DNA from: Clostridiales bacterium | GTDB lineage: Bacteria > Bacillota > Clostridia > Christensenellales > UBA1242 | Assembly: GCA_015055815.1 (NCBI GenBank) | Contig: SVHM01000004.1 | Coordinates: 1-64,000, forward strand | Direction of reading: 5' to 3' | Length of the DNA: 64,000 nt | Shown: positions 37,114 through 45,680 of the stretch, piece after piece | Layout of the letters: the number at the start of each line of letters is the position of its first letter | Position numbering within the stretch: position 1 is the first letter of the stretch | Position numbers and translations under genes: made by a program | Notes under the pieces: generated by a model | The model's database searches: none | What the model saw: only the letters and a program-made list of their open reading frames with translations | Told to the model about the DNA's origin: nothing

Positions 37114-39789
37114 TTACTTTCCACCCATGTTTTTAAGTTTAGTATCAATAGCTTTAAGAATTTCATCAAGAAGTTTCTTATTACCAGCAGAGCCTTCTGC
37201 TTGTAATACTTTAGTGATTTCATCGATAATTGCTTTCTTATCCATACCTTTAGTTTTAGCCATAGCAGCTTCCAATGAAGTTGTATCAAGCTTAACTTCA
37301 ACTTTACCATCAACCCCAATGCTAGTTCCATTTTCTCTCATTTTATCAGTTAAACCAAACATCGCATTTCTAAGTTGTGGTAAATATTCTCTATCATATT
37401 GACGTCCATCATAAGTTCCCTTACCTTTGGATTCAACATCTGTTATACATTTTTGTAGTTCTTTTATTTGATCGGCAATCTTTTGTCCACTAACTCTCAT
37501 TTCAGCTTTCTGAGCATTGATAGCCTCTATCATAGCATCATTAATAAGTGAATACTGTATATCATTTCTAGCATCAATAGTTGATTTGTGTGTAGCGTTG
37601 TATCTAGCTTTCTTGCCATCTTTTCTTTCATCCATAACAGAAGCTAAAGCGGCTTCACCTTCTTCACTATACGAAGCACCTGCCTTCTCAGTTTTTTGCC
37701 AACTTTCCCAAGCATCAAAAGCTCCTCCAATTGGGGTTGACTTTAACAATTCCCTTCCTCTTTCAATTAAAGCACCTTTAGCAACCTGCTGTCTTGCTAG
37801 TTTCTTTTCTCTCGAAGCAGATGCCACATCACTTGCTTCTTTTAAAGTCTTTGCCTCATCAGTTTTTCCGCTCAAGAAACTCTCAGCAGCATCTCTTTTT
37901 TCTTGAGCCTCCTTCAATCCATCTCTATGCTTATTTAAAGCACTTGGAATATCAACCGATTTATTATCTTCCTTCCATTTTTGCAAAAAAGCCTTTTCAT
38001 CATCAGTTCTCTTATTACCTTTTTTGGCAGTTATTGAATTTGCCTTTTCATAATCATCAATCCAACCCTGATGTTCTGCAATACTATCTTCAGCTTCAGT
38101 TGATGCTGTTTGATATTCTTCTTTTTTACTTTGATATGCCAATTCGGCATTCGATGCTTTATGACCAGACATCTCTTGCAATCCCTCTCCGAACGACTTT
38201 AATCCATTTCCAACAGTTTGTCTAAATTGATTAAATTTTGATACCTTTTTACCTGCCTGCACAGCCTTTCCTGCCGCAGAAGCACCTTTTAGCGCCATTG
38301 ACCCACCCATTTTAGCAGCCAATCCACCAACTGCAGCAGTACCAGCCCCAGCAGTCATTATTCCAGCACCGATTGCTAAAGCTGCTGTAGTAGCTGTAGA
38401 TACTGCCTTTTTTGCAGTATCACCAACTTCTTTAGATATGGCTTTACCACTAGACATAGCATCCTCAGCACCTAAATAACCGCTGAAATCTTTAGACCAT
38501 TTTTCTATCATTAGACATCCGCCAATAACTAAAATAAGCCTTAAAATATCATCCATAACATCTATACCAAATGAATATCCGGCATCCCAAAAGTGCCCTT
38601 TAAAATCTATATCAATTGACATAAGTAATGAATTTATTGTAAAAAATAAGTTCATAGCAATTACAACACCATATGCCGATATCGCTTTACCCACAAACGA
38701 AGTTCTCCACTTACCTAAATTATCAGTTACTGGAGACATTCCAATAACTAAAGGCGCCATAATAAACAATGCCGTACAATAATACAACCTAATTACCATT
38801 CCAAAACAAACATTAACTAAACATTTTATTATTATAGCACCACCTACTATTAAAAACACGTAATTCACTTCGATTAAGTTATAGTAAAGTGAAGCTTGAA
38901 ACATATTAGTACACGAAAACCCTTGTTCACCATTAATAAAATTTTGATCTATAACATCATAATCATCTTCAATCTCAAGACCGACTATATTTTCTAATAC
39001 AAAATCTTCAACCTCTTGTAAATTAAATACAATTCCTATTAAATCTGTAATATCAGTTTCATAATCGCCCGAAATTTCATTAACAACACCTTCATACATT
39101 TGCATGCCTCCGTAAGCCATGCCCAAATAGATCATAGTGTACGGATCTCCCGGGAATATACAACGAATGTCATTTTCATCATATTTTGCATTGTAGGCCG
39201 ACGCCACAAATAACGCTCCCGATATAGATGCCTTACTACTATTTCCAGTTGTTGCCGTATCAAGAAGTCCTAAAATTTCATTTCCAATAAATACGCCAAA
39301 AATACAAAGAATTGGTATAAGCATTAAGTTACAAAGACCTTTAAATGTTTTTTCTAGAATTGGTCCTTTAGCATTTTTTGCCCCTTCAGTAGTATATTCA
39401 ACTCTAATAATTTGAAATACTGTTGTCATAACAAGTAAGAATACTCCCACTATACACATAGCAAGAAAAGCTTCTTGAACAACATTATGTCTAATAAGTT
39501 GAATCAAAAGATCGCCTTCTCCACCCCCATCTAACGTCATTGTCATTCCTTCTACATCTAAGCCTGCGAGCAACCTAAATAAAACTTCAACAAATTCAAT
39601 TAATGACATCAACATTGCAGAAATATAATATAAACTAGATGCCAACACCGCTTTAAGAAGTCCAATAATAGCAACTACTAACACCTTAATTACACGTCCC
39701 AACAAGCCTGATATAGCAGGCACAGCCTCATTCGAGAACCAATCTATAAGTGGTGTAAGAAAACTTGCCAACATCATTCCAATTCCCAT
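37114..39789 (-). CDS. virB6: VirB6/TrbL-like polytopic channel protein
   Basis: 891 aa. The N-terminal ~470 residues hold about seven to eight hydrophobic segments arranged as in VirB6/TrbL proteins: an N-terminal amphipathic helix with LTPLIDWFSNEAVPAISG, a large extracellular loop (~150-290), and a cluster of helices at ~295-455. The cytoplasmic C-terminal ~400 residues start with a Gly/Ala-rich stretch and continue as charged coiled coil, as in mycoplasma and Gram-positive ICE homologues. ATG 39789 has AGGAG upstream; an earlier ATG does not. Located between the pilin genes and virB4 on the same strand. It should form the inner-membrane pore. Confidence 0.85.
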   Translation of the reverse strand: MGIGMMLASFLTPLIDWFSNEAVPAISGLLGRVIKVLVVAIIGLLKAVLASSLYYISAMLMSLIEFVEVLFRLLAGLDVEGMTMTLDGGGEGDLLIQLIRHNVVQEAFLAMCIVGVFLLVMTTVFQIIRVEYTTEGAKNAKGPILEKTFKGLCNLMLIPILCIFGVFIGNEILGLLDTATTGNSSKASISGALFVASAYNAKYDENDIRCIFPGDPYTMIYLGMAYGGMQMYEGVVNEISGDYETDITDLIGIVFNLQEVEDFVLENIVGLEIEDDYDVIDQNFINGEQGFSCTNMFQASLYYNLIEVNYVFLIVGGAIIIKCLVNVCFGMVIRLYYCTALFIMAPLVIGMSPVTDNLGKWRTSFVGKAISAYGVVIAMNLFFTINSLLMSIDIDFKGHFWDAGYSFGIDVMDDILRLILVIGGCLMIEKWSKDFSGYLGAEDAMSSGKAISKEVGDTAKKAVSTATTAALAIGAGIMTAGAGTAAVGGLAAKMGGSMALKGASAAGKAVQAGKKVSKFNQFRQTVGNGLKSFGEGLQEMSGHKASNAELAYQSKKEEYQTASTEAEDSIAEHQGWIDDYEKANSITAKKGNKRTDDEKAFLQKWKEDNKSVDIPSALNKHRDGLKEAQEKRDAAESFLSGKTDEAKTLKEASDVASASREKKLARQQVAKGALIERGRELLKSTPIGGAFDAWESWQKTEKAGASYSEEGEAALASVMDERKDGKKARYNATHKSTIDARNDIQYSLINDAMIEAINAQKAEMRVSGQKIADQIKELQKCITDVESKGKGTYDGRQYDREYLPQLRNAMFGLTDKMRENGTSIGVDGKVEVKLDTTSLEAAMAKTKGMDKKAIIDEITKVLQAEGSAGNKKLLDEILKAIDTKLKNMGGK

Positions 39790-39902
39790 TTTCCATCTCC
39801 TATAAAAAATCATTTTCATGATAATTTTTTAAATTAAGACAACTGCCACAAAAGGCAATTTTTTAGTGCAATTTTTTACTCTAAAAAACAACACTCTAAC
39901 AT

Positions 39903-39930
39903 ATACTAATATCTTACCCCATTTCGACAA
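39903..39930 (-). promoter_or_regulatory. possible promoter of virB6-virB4
   Basis: TTGTCG (39930-39925), 16-nt spacer, TAGTAT (39908-39903) on the minus strand. It is weak, but the pilin gene upstream ends in its own terminator, so a promoter must lie in 39790-40102. The remaining sequence of this gap is nearly pure A/T with no gene. Confidence 0.4.
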
Positions 39931-40102
39931 AAAAAACAAATAAAATTAATAATATTTATTATATTTATATAAATATATTTAACTACAAATATTTTTTACA
40001 ATTATTTTATTATATTTTTATCTATATTTTTATCAAAAAAAATTATTATAAAAACGTAATCTCAAAATGAATTATACATTTTGTTATATATTTATAAAAC
40101 TC

Positions 40103-40133
40103 AAAAAAAATGGCGATTATTCGCCATTTTTTA
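40103..40133 (-). terminator. terminator after pilin gene 1
   Basis: AAAATGGCGA, loop, TCGCCATTTTTTTT on the minus strand, partly overlapping the stop codon. Confidence 0.92.
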
Positions 40134-40451
40134 TTCAGCTTCAGCCGCATAACCAAACATTTGAACAAAGCCTGCCCAATCAACAAAAGTACAAATTGCC
40201 GAAAGACCCAAAATCAACAGAACACCCACCGCCAAGTTCACAATTCTCTTCTTAACTTCAGCCCTTTTGTCATCACTTTCTGACCTAGCATATTGTACTC
40301 CAAGGACTATAATATATATAGCCCCTGCACCACCAAGCGCTATAAGAATTGGACCTACAATTGTAGACAAAATTGTTTTAATTTGACCACCCAATTCTTC
40401 TAGTTTTGTATTTGCCAATAGTCTTGACATAGTCATTAATAATTTATTCAT
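40131..40451 (-). CDS. VirB2/TrbC-like pilin, copy 1
   Basis: 106 aa. Two hydrophobic helices (~28-50 and ~69-90) are separated by a short basic, hydrophilic loop (YARSESDDKRAEVKKR), the VirB2-type pilin topology seen in mycoplasma and Gram-positive conjugation loci. The region GPILIALGGAGAIYIIVLGVQYA matches copy 2 closely (GPVLTVIGVAAVIYAIMLGIQYA). There is no classic signal peptidase site, and the N-terminus is short and amphipathic. ATG with GGAG. Own terminator. Presumed subunit of the pilus or conduit. Confidence 0.85.
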   Translation of the reverse strand: MNKLLMTMSRLLANTKLEELGGQIKTILSTIVGPILIALGGAGAIYIIVLGVQYARSESDDKRAEVKKRIVNLAVGVLLILGLSAICTFVDWAGFVQMFGYAAEAE

Positions 40452-40779
40452 AATTTCTCCATTTGATGGTCTTTATCTTCAAAAAACCATATCTATATAC
40501 AATACTTTAGTATATATTAACACAAAAAAGTCTCTCTCTCCAAATAATTTTGACCCAATTGAAGAAATTTTATTAACTATTCACAATGAATATTCAGTTT
40601 TATATAATACAATTTACATTTATTATTATCTCTCGTTATTATCTTACACATATTTTACCTAATGAAAACACTATTTGAAAATAAATCAACCATTCTTCCA
40701 ACTTAACAATTTTCATTTAACTTGAGTATGTTGTTACCTTTCAATTAAAACATAAAAACATAATAATTTCAAAAAAAGA
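40452..40779. other. AT-rich gap between pilin genes
   Basis: No open frame of note. It should contain the promoter of pilin copy 1, since copy 2 ends in a terminator. An AGTATATATTAACAC tract near 40509-40523 could hold a -10 box, but no -35 is convincing. A GGAGAGAGAGAC tract lies at 40529-40540 on the minus strand. Confidence 0.5.
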
Positions 40780-40807
40780 AAAACCCCACTTGATTGTGGG
40801 GTTTTTT
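40780..40807 (-). terminator. terminator after pilin gene 2
   Basis: AAAACCCCAC, loop, GTGGGGTTTTTC on the minus strand; unusually GC-rich for this region and likely efficient. Confidence 0.92.
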
Positions 40808-40814
40808 ATACTTA

Positions 40815-41171
40815 TTATTCAATAACGAAACCTAGATAAACTTGATCCCATTTTACTGCGAAACATACAACTATACCAGCTATAATAATAACAGCTCCAA
40901 CAACTGCACCTATTAGTCTACCTTGAACTTTCTTTCTACCATCAGCATCTTCAGCCTTAGCATATTGGATACCTAGCATAATAGCATAGATAACTGCAGC
41001 AACACCGATAACAGTTAGAACTGGTCCTATAATCTTGTTCATAATCTTTCTGAACGCATTAGCCAAGTCTTGCAAAGATGTAATTTCTGTAGAACCATTA
41101 CCAACTCCATCTTCAGCCAATCTTGTAAAAGATGCAAACATTTTGTTCATAACCAACATAAGTTTATTCAT
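40815..41171 (-). CDS. VirB2/TrbC-like pilin, copy 2
   Basis: 118 aa, paralogue of the 106 aa pilin gene next to it, with a longer polar N-terminal segment (~10-40, Gly/Asn/Thr-rich). Two hydrophobic helices flank a QYAKAEDADGRKKVQGR loop, matching copy 1. ATG 41171 has GGAG nine bases upstream, whereas the ATG five codons earlier overlaps that site. It has its own consensus promoter and terminator, as expected for an abundantly made structural subunit. First gene of the leftward arm of the VirB-like locus. Confidence 0.85.
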   Translation of the reverse strand: MNKLMLVMNKMFASFTRLAEDGVGNGSTEITSLQDLANAFRKIMNKIIGPVLTVIGVAAVIYAIMLGIQYAKAEDADGRKKVQGRLIGAVVGAVIIIAGIVVCFAVKWDQVYLGFVIE

Positions 41172-41220
41172 ATTTTCTATCTCCATACATATTTTTTTTA
41201 GTTTTGATTAACTTAATTCA

Positions 41221-41249
41221 AGTTTATATAAATTCTTGACTTTAGTCAA
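41221..41249 (-). promoter_or_regulatory. promoter of pilin gene 2, with palindromic -35
   Basis: TTGACT (41249-41244), 17-nt spacer, TAAACT (41226-41221) on the minus strand. The -35 is part of a perfect 6-2-6 palindrome TTGACTAAAGTCAA (41236-41249) that could be an operator. Confidence 0.65.
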
Positions 41250-41460
41250 CTAAATTTATCTAAAATTTTAAAAAAATTTATTTTTTTTCAATTTTTCTTA
41301 TATTTATTACTTTTGTAGCATGATTTTTGAACATAAGGTGAATTATTTATTGTAAACAAACCCAAAACATCTTTTCCACACACCACTATTTTTAAGTAAG
41401 GATATTGTAAAATTTTACTTCATTAAATATTTTTATATTAAATAACTTTGCTTATTTTTT

Positions 41461-41489
41461 TTGACAACATTGTAAAAACTATATATACT
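41461..41489 (+). promoter_or_regulatory. promoter of virD4
   Basis: TTGACA (41461-41466), 17-nt spacer, TATACT (41484-41489), giving a leader of ~65 nt before the virD4 ATG. Between this and the pilin promoter (41250-41460) the sequence is AT-rich without a visible gene. Confidence 0.85.
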
Positions 41490-41562
41490 AATATATATTA
41501 AATTAAAAATTAAAAAACTTAATTTTATACAAATTGTTTAAGTTTAAAAGAAGGATGAAAAA

Positions 41563-43623
41563 ATGGCGGATAAAAAAAGTTCTAGTTTGGGGAAAAAATT
41601 TAGAGTTATCTTTGGCTGGTTTATTTTATGTTTAATAGCTACAGTGCTTATATCTTATGCAATTGCAAGTTTCTTAAGCACCGGAGAAATTTCATTAGAT
41701 TTTAGTACAGTAATTGGTGCAAATTCATTTAGGACTACTTTTATTGCTGTATTTGCAATAGCAATAGTTGTTATGGTTATTGCCTTTAGTGAACATAAGT
41801 TTAAACTTGACAAGTCAAATGGAGCAAAAGTTGAAACCAAGGGCGGAATGAAGAAATTCTACGACACCAATTGGATAACTCCAGAAGAATTGAAAAATAA
41901 TAAAGACTTCAAGTTCCACTATTATGATGCATTACACCAATCTGATAACATTGGTATTCCTATTAGAGCGGAGCTTATAGGCAACAAACTTCACGTTAAT
42001 ATGTATAAATCTATTCACACAATGGTTGTTGGTACTACCGGTTCTGGTAAATCTACACAATTTATCAACCCTACCATTCAAATACTTAGTGAAAGTCATG
42101 CGAAACCAAACTTAGTTATCACCGACCCTAAAGGCGAAATGTTTGACAATCATAGTGAGAAATTAAAGAAGAACGGTTACAAAGTAATGGTTTTTGACTT
42201 AAAAGAGCCTTTCCTTAGTACTCGTTGGAACCCACTAACTAGAGCATATGAACTTAATGAAAGAGCAATGAACTTAAATAAAGAAGTTACCGTTCACCAC
42301 AATGACGACCCTAGAGACTTTGGTCTTAAATGTACAAGTTCTGTATACTACGGTGAGTGGTATGAATTTGACGGATATGCCTTTTCAGATATTCAGTCAC
42401 TTCAATCTCACCAAGCATCACTTAAACAAATATTGAAAACAGAAGCATTTGAAGACATTAAAGATATTGCTAGTGTTCTATGTCCAATTGAAGGTCAAGA
42501 CCCTATTTGGGACAGGGGTGCTAGAGACTTAGTTCAAGGTATACTTCTAGCCATGCTTGAAGATAGCGAAATTCCAGAACTTGGAATGACAAAAGAAAAG
42601 TTTAACTTCTTTAACATGGCACAAATTGCTAACCTAAAAGACAACGACGCATACAACCAAATGAAATCTTTAACAGAATATTTCCAAGGAAGAGATACTC
42701 TATCTCAAGCAGCACAACTAGCAAACCAAGTACTTACAAATGCTGATAAGACAAAGATGTCATACATGGGTATTGTAGCAAACCGTATGGGTTTATTTAC
42801 CGATATGGGTGTATGTTATGCTACATCTTCAAATGAAATGGACTTAAAAACATTTACCGACCAACCTGCTGCAATATTTATTAAAATCCCAGACGAAAAA
42901 ACAACTCGTCACCCAATTGCAACAATGTTTATATCTCAGTTATATAAAATATTAGTTGACGTTGCCAATAAGAAAGGTGGTGCACTTCCTAGAGACGTAT
43001 ACTTCTTACTTGACGAGTTTGCTAACATGCCAAAAATTGAAAACTTTGATACAATCATTACAGTTGCTAGATCTCGTAGAATTTACTTTACACTTATCCT
43101 TCAATCATACGCACAGCTTAATATTAAATATGGTCAAGACATTGGTGCAACACTTAAAGATAACTGTAACATACACATATTCATAGCATCAAACGACCGA
43201 ACAACATTAGAAGAGTTTAGTAAACGTTGTGGTAATATTACAGTTGAAACAGAAACAACATCTATAAGCAAAGGTGACAAATCTGAGAGTGGCTCATCAA
43301 AGTCTATCAACGTTCAACAAGATACTCGTCCGCTTATCTACCCAGACGAATTAGCATCATTAAAACCAAATAGCGGTGAATGTATCGTTTCAATCCTTCA
43401 AAGAAATCCAATAAGATCAGTATTCACTCCTAGTTATCTATGTAAACTATACGATATGACCCCTGCACCTAGAGATAGCAGGCTTCCACAACAGCTTGAT
43501 ACACAAGCAATTTACTACGATATAAGAATTAGAAACCAAAAAATTCTAAAAAAGAACGGTACACCTAATGGCGGTAGCGGAAATGCTGGTACTGGCGGAA
43601 ACAAAAATCCATTCGATTTTTAA
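41563..43623 (+). CDS. virD4: VirD4/TraG-family coupling ATPase
   Basis: 686 aa. Two N-terminal membrane helices (~13-35 and ~55-78), then an FtsK/TraG-like ATPase: Walker A VVGTTGSGKSTQF (~152-164), VITDPKGEMF, Walker B YFLLDEFANMPK (~480), and the conserved LILQSYAQLNIKYG and NIHIFIAS segments. VirD4 proteins bring substrates, DNA or protein, to type IV secretion channels. The C-terminus is a Gly/Asn-rich tail. It is the only gene of the locus on the plus strand, divergent from the pilin genes. No relaxase is next to it, which is unusual for a conjugative coupling protein. Confidence 0.93.
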   Translation: MADKKSSSLGKKFRVIFGWFILCLIATVLISYAIASFLSTGEISLDFSTVIGANSFRTTFIAVFAIAIVVMVIAFSEHKFKLDKSNGAKVETKGGMKKFYDTNWITPEELKNNKDFKFHYYDALHQSDNIGIPIRAELIGNKLHVNMYKSIHTMVVGTTGSGKSTQFINPTIQILSESHAKPNLVITDPKGEMFDNHSEKLKKNGYKVMVFDLKEPFLSTRWNPLTRAYELNERAMNLNKEVTVHHNDDPRDFGLKCTSSVYYGEWYEFDGYAFSDIQSLQSHQASLKQILKTEAFEDIKDIASVLCPIEGQDPIWDRGARDLVQGILLAMLEDSEIPELGMTKEKFNFFNMAQIANLKDNDAYNQMKSLTEYFQGRDTLSQAAQLANQVLTNADKTKMSYMGIVANRMGLFTDMGVCYATSSNEMDLKTFTDQPAAIFIKIPDEKTTRHPIATMFISQLYKILVDVANKKGGALPRDVYFLLDEFANMPKIENFDTIITVARSRRIYFTLILQSYAQLNIKYGQDIGATLKDNCNIHIFIASNDRTTLEEFSKRCGNITVETETTSISKGDKSESGSSKSINVQQDTRPLIYPDELASLKPNSGECIVSILQRNPIRSVFTPSYLCKLYDMTPAPRDSRLPQQLDTQAIYYDIRIRNQKILKKNGTPNGGSGNAGTGGNKNPFDF

Positions 43624-43632
43624 ACTTAAAGC

Positions 43633-43664
43633 AAAAAGAGACAATAATTTGTCTCTTTTTTTAT
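43633..43664 (+). terminator. terminator after virD4
   Basis: AAAAAGAGACA, loop, TGTCTCTTTTTTT on the plus strand. Confidence 0.9.
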
Positions 43665-43691
43665 TTCAAACACCAACATCATTAACGCTCA

Positions 43692-43724
43692 AAAAAAATA
43701 AAGGCTAAATATTTAGCCTTTAAA
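43692..43724 (-). terminator. terminator after thyX
   Basis: AAAGGCTAAAT/ATTTAGCCTTT stem followed by ATTTTTTTT on the minus strand, starting at the stop codon. Confidence 0.88.
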
Positions 43725-44886
43725 TTTCTCTTGTTTCATCTACCCCTAAAGCAAAGCCACAAGGTGTAGGACATTTATAATCAGGGAAAGTACATCTACT
43801 GCCCTTTGTATATTCAATTATCTCTTCTGCACGTGAATGAATTTTCATTCTAAGTGCATAAGCATATTTTTTCAAGATATCATTTGTTACTCTATTTATT
43901 TCAAGTTGAGCATTTGTACATTTTCTTTCTTTCATCTTTAGAATAAACGCATCCAAAGTACCCATTTCATTTATTTCAAGAAGTGTTGCTTGTGGATATA
44001 TATTTCCCAAATCTTTAATATCAGTAATCCAAAGTTCAACAAAGTCTGGACTATCAGCAATAATTGGTGGCACATAATATTCATCTTCAAGAACTCTCAT
44101 TGTATAATGTATTGTTCTATGTCTTTGAGCTTGTGCAAGGCAAGCAAATGATGCCTTATAAGTAGTTGCATATACATCACCGAAATATTCTTCTACCTTT
44201 TTCTTTTCATCTGCAAATATTGATAATATTCTATCTTTTTCATTTGCACAAAGTTTTGGGTCATAATAAGGAAGTGCTTTTAACAGCTCAACAAACTTTC
44301 TAAGTTCATTATGTACTCTAACACCAAAATCACTTTTTGCAAGAGCGCTTAGTTCTTTATCTATAAATGAAATTAAATAGTTTAATTGTCTATATGTAGT
44401 TGTATACATAAGACTTGTTGGAGTAAATACAGATATTAAATATCTTGCATTCTCTTGAGCAAGTTTTTCAATCTTGCTATCAGTAAAGAAAGTTGGATAG
44501 TCTTTAGCATATTTTTTGGTAATTTTACCTTTGAAAATTTCTATCCACTTGTTATATATAAGTTCTTCCTTTTCAGTCAACTTCATTCTTGTATATCTAG
44601 CAGATTTTTCACTAGTTGTATATTGCTTTTCATTATTAAGTATCATAGCAATAAATTTTGGAACGTCTTCCAAATAGAGTGAAATAGAATTATGGTCATA
44701 CACACTATGATGACCACTGTTTTTTGTTTGTTCAACCCTTCTTAATGTCTTTGCTGTATCTTCAGCCATCAATTCTTCAAAACTCGCCGGCATATAGCAA
44801 ATACCTGCCGCCTTACCGCTAAACATGTCGAAATTTTCTTTACTTTCTACACCTAATTTTGTAGTCGCTATTACACTAACTTTCAC
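43720..44886 (-). CDS. thyX: double-length ThyX-family thymidylate synthase
   Basis: 388 aa, against ~220-250 for usual ThyX, the FAD-dependent enzyme that methylates dUMP. The two halves each resemble a ThyX domain. The N-terminal half has GHHSVYDH (~58) and KQYTTSEKSARYTRM in place of the RHR motif; the C-terminal half keeps QAQRHRTIHYTMRV (~255-268) and ends in an AYALRMKIHSRAEE helix. The signature residues thus seem divided between two halves of a duplicated protein. It overlaps tmk by 4 nt, which strongly supports a role in dTMP synthesis. Length and split motif make the exact activity uncertain. Confidence 0.85.
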   Translation of the reverse strand: MKVSVIATTKLGVESKENFDMFSGKAAGICYMPASFEELMAEDTAKTLRRVEQTKNSGHHSVYDHNSISLYLEDVPKFIAMILNNEKQYTTSEKSARYTRMKLTEKEELIYNKWIEIFKGKITKKYAKDYPTFFTDSKIEKLAQENARYLISVFTPTSLMYTTTYRQLNYLISFIDKELSALAKSDFGVRVHNELRKFVELLKALPYYDPKLCANEKDRILSIFADEKKKVEEYFGDVYATTYKASFACLAQAQRHRTIHYTMRVLEDEYYVPPIIADSPDFVELWITDIKDLGNIYPQATLLEINEMGTLDAFILKMKERKCTNAQLEINRVTNDILKKYAYALRMKIHSRAEEIIEYTKGSRCTFPDYKCPTPCGFALGVDETREI

Positions 44887-45563
44887 TTTGTTCTCCTTAA
44901 ATCTTCGATTACTCTACTATAAATTTTTTCTGCAATATCATCAATGGCTCTAATTTCGCCATTATAAACACAATCTATTACTTCCCAATTATATTTCTTA
45001 CTTACAAACTTTCCGCTATTATAAGCATTAATCAAATGTCCTTCGCTACTTTCATGGATATCTTTTTCAGTGCTAGATTTGTATTCTCCCCTAGCTTTAG
45101 CAAGATTCATACTAATCTCTACTGGAACATCCAAAAATATAACCTTATTAGCCCTTGGTAATTTCAAAGTGCCAAACTCAAGTTCATCAAGCCAATCAAG
45201 AAATTTATCCGTCTCAATTTCATCTCTTATCTTACCCGCTTGATGCAACATGTTACTCTCAACGTATCTATCAAAAATTATAATTCCATCATTTTCATAG
45301 AAATTTTTCAAGTCTTTATTATAAGTACAAAGTCTATCCACTGCATAAAGAGAACTTGCCTGATAAGCATCTAGCGATTTATCATCACTCCCAAATTCTC
45401 CATTAAGATACATCTTAACTGGACTAGCAGATGGACTGTCATAATTAGGAAAACTCTGCATTCTTACATTATACCCTTCACTTAAAAGTCTATTATATAG
45501 TTTTTCTGTCTGAGTTCTCTTACCACTCCCGTCTGTTCCTTCAATAACTATAATATAACCCAT
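44883..45563 (-). CDS. tmk: dTMP kinase
   Basis: 226 aa. The P-loop is IEGTDGSGKRTQTEKL at ~7-22 (usual form GSGKsTQ/GSGKtTQ; Arg replaces the Ser/Thr here). The substrate-binding segment is IIFDRYVESN (~95-104), followed by PRANKVIFLDVPVEIS and a LID-like region. It phosphorylates dTMP for dTTP synthesis. The stop/start overlap ATGA joins it to thyX, so the two dTTP-pathway genes form one operon with a consensus promoter. The P-loop substitution is unusual because that position coordinates Mg2+, but the rest of the fold is clear. Confidence 0.93.
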   Translation of the reverse strand: MGYIIVIEGTDGSGKRTQTEKLYNRLLSEGYNVRMQSFPNYDSPSASPVKMYLNGEFGSDDKSLDAYQASSLYAVDRLCTYNKDLKNFYENDGIIIFDRYVESNMLHQAGKIRDEIETDKFLDWLDELEFGTLKLPRANKVIFLDVPVEISMNLAKARGEYKSSTEKDIHESSEGHLINAYNSGKFVSKKYNWEVIDCVYNGEIRAIDDIAEKIYSRVIEDLRRTK

Positions 45564-45584
45564 ATTTTCACCTAACCTATCATT

Positions 45585-45612
45585 ATTTTAACACATTACA
45601 AATTTCTGTCAA
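45585..45612 (-). promoter_or_regulatory. promoter of tmk-thyX
   Basis: TTGACA (45612-45607), 16-nt spacer, TAAAAT (45590-45585) on the minus strand, ~15-20 nt before the tmk start. Confidence 0.8.
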
Positions 45613-45647
45613 AGAAATTATGTCTATAAATCTATATTTTCTAAGAA

Positions 45648-45678
45648 AAAGCCATAGTTTAAAAAACTATGACCTTTT
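45648..45678 (-). terminator. terminator after the Ca2+-type ATPase
   Basis: CATAGTTT/AAACTATG stem with a short loop followed by GCTTTTTC on the minus strand. Confidence 0.8.
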
Positions 45679-45680
45679 GC

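Noticed and set aside
24582..43623. Calling the VirB-like region an integrative conjugative element
   Set aside because: No integrase, relaxase, origin-of-transfer-like repeat, tRNA boundary or flanking direct repeat could be found; boundaries would be guesses.
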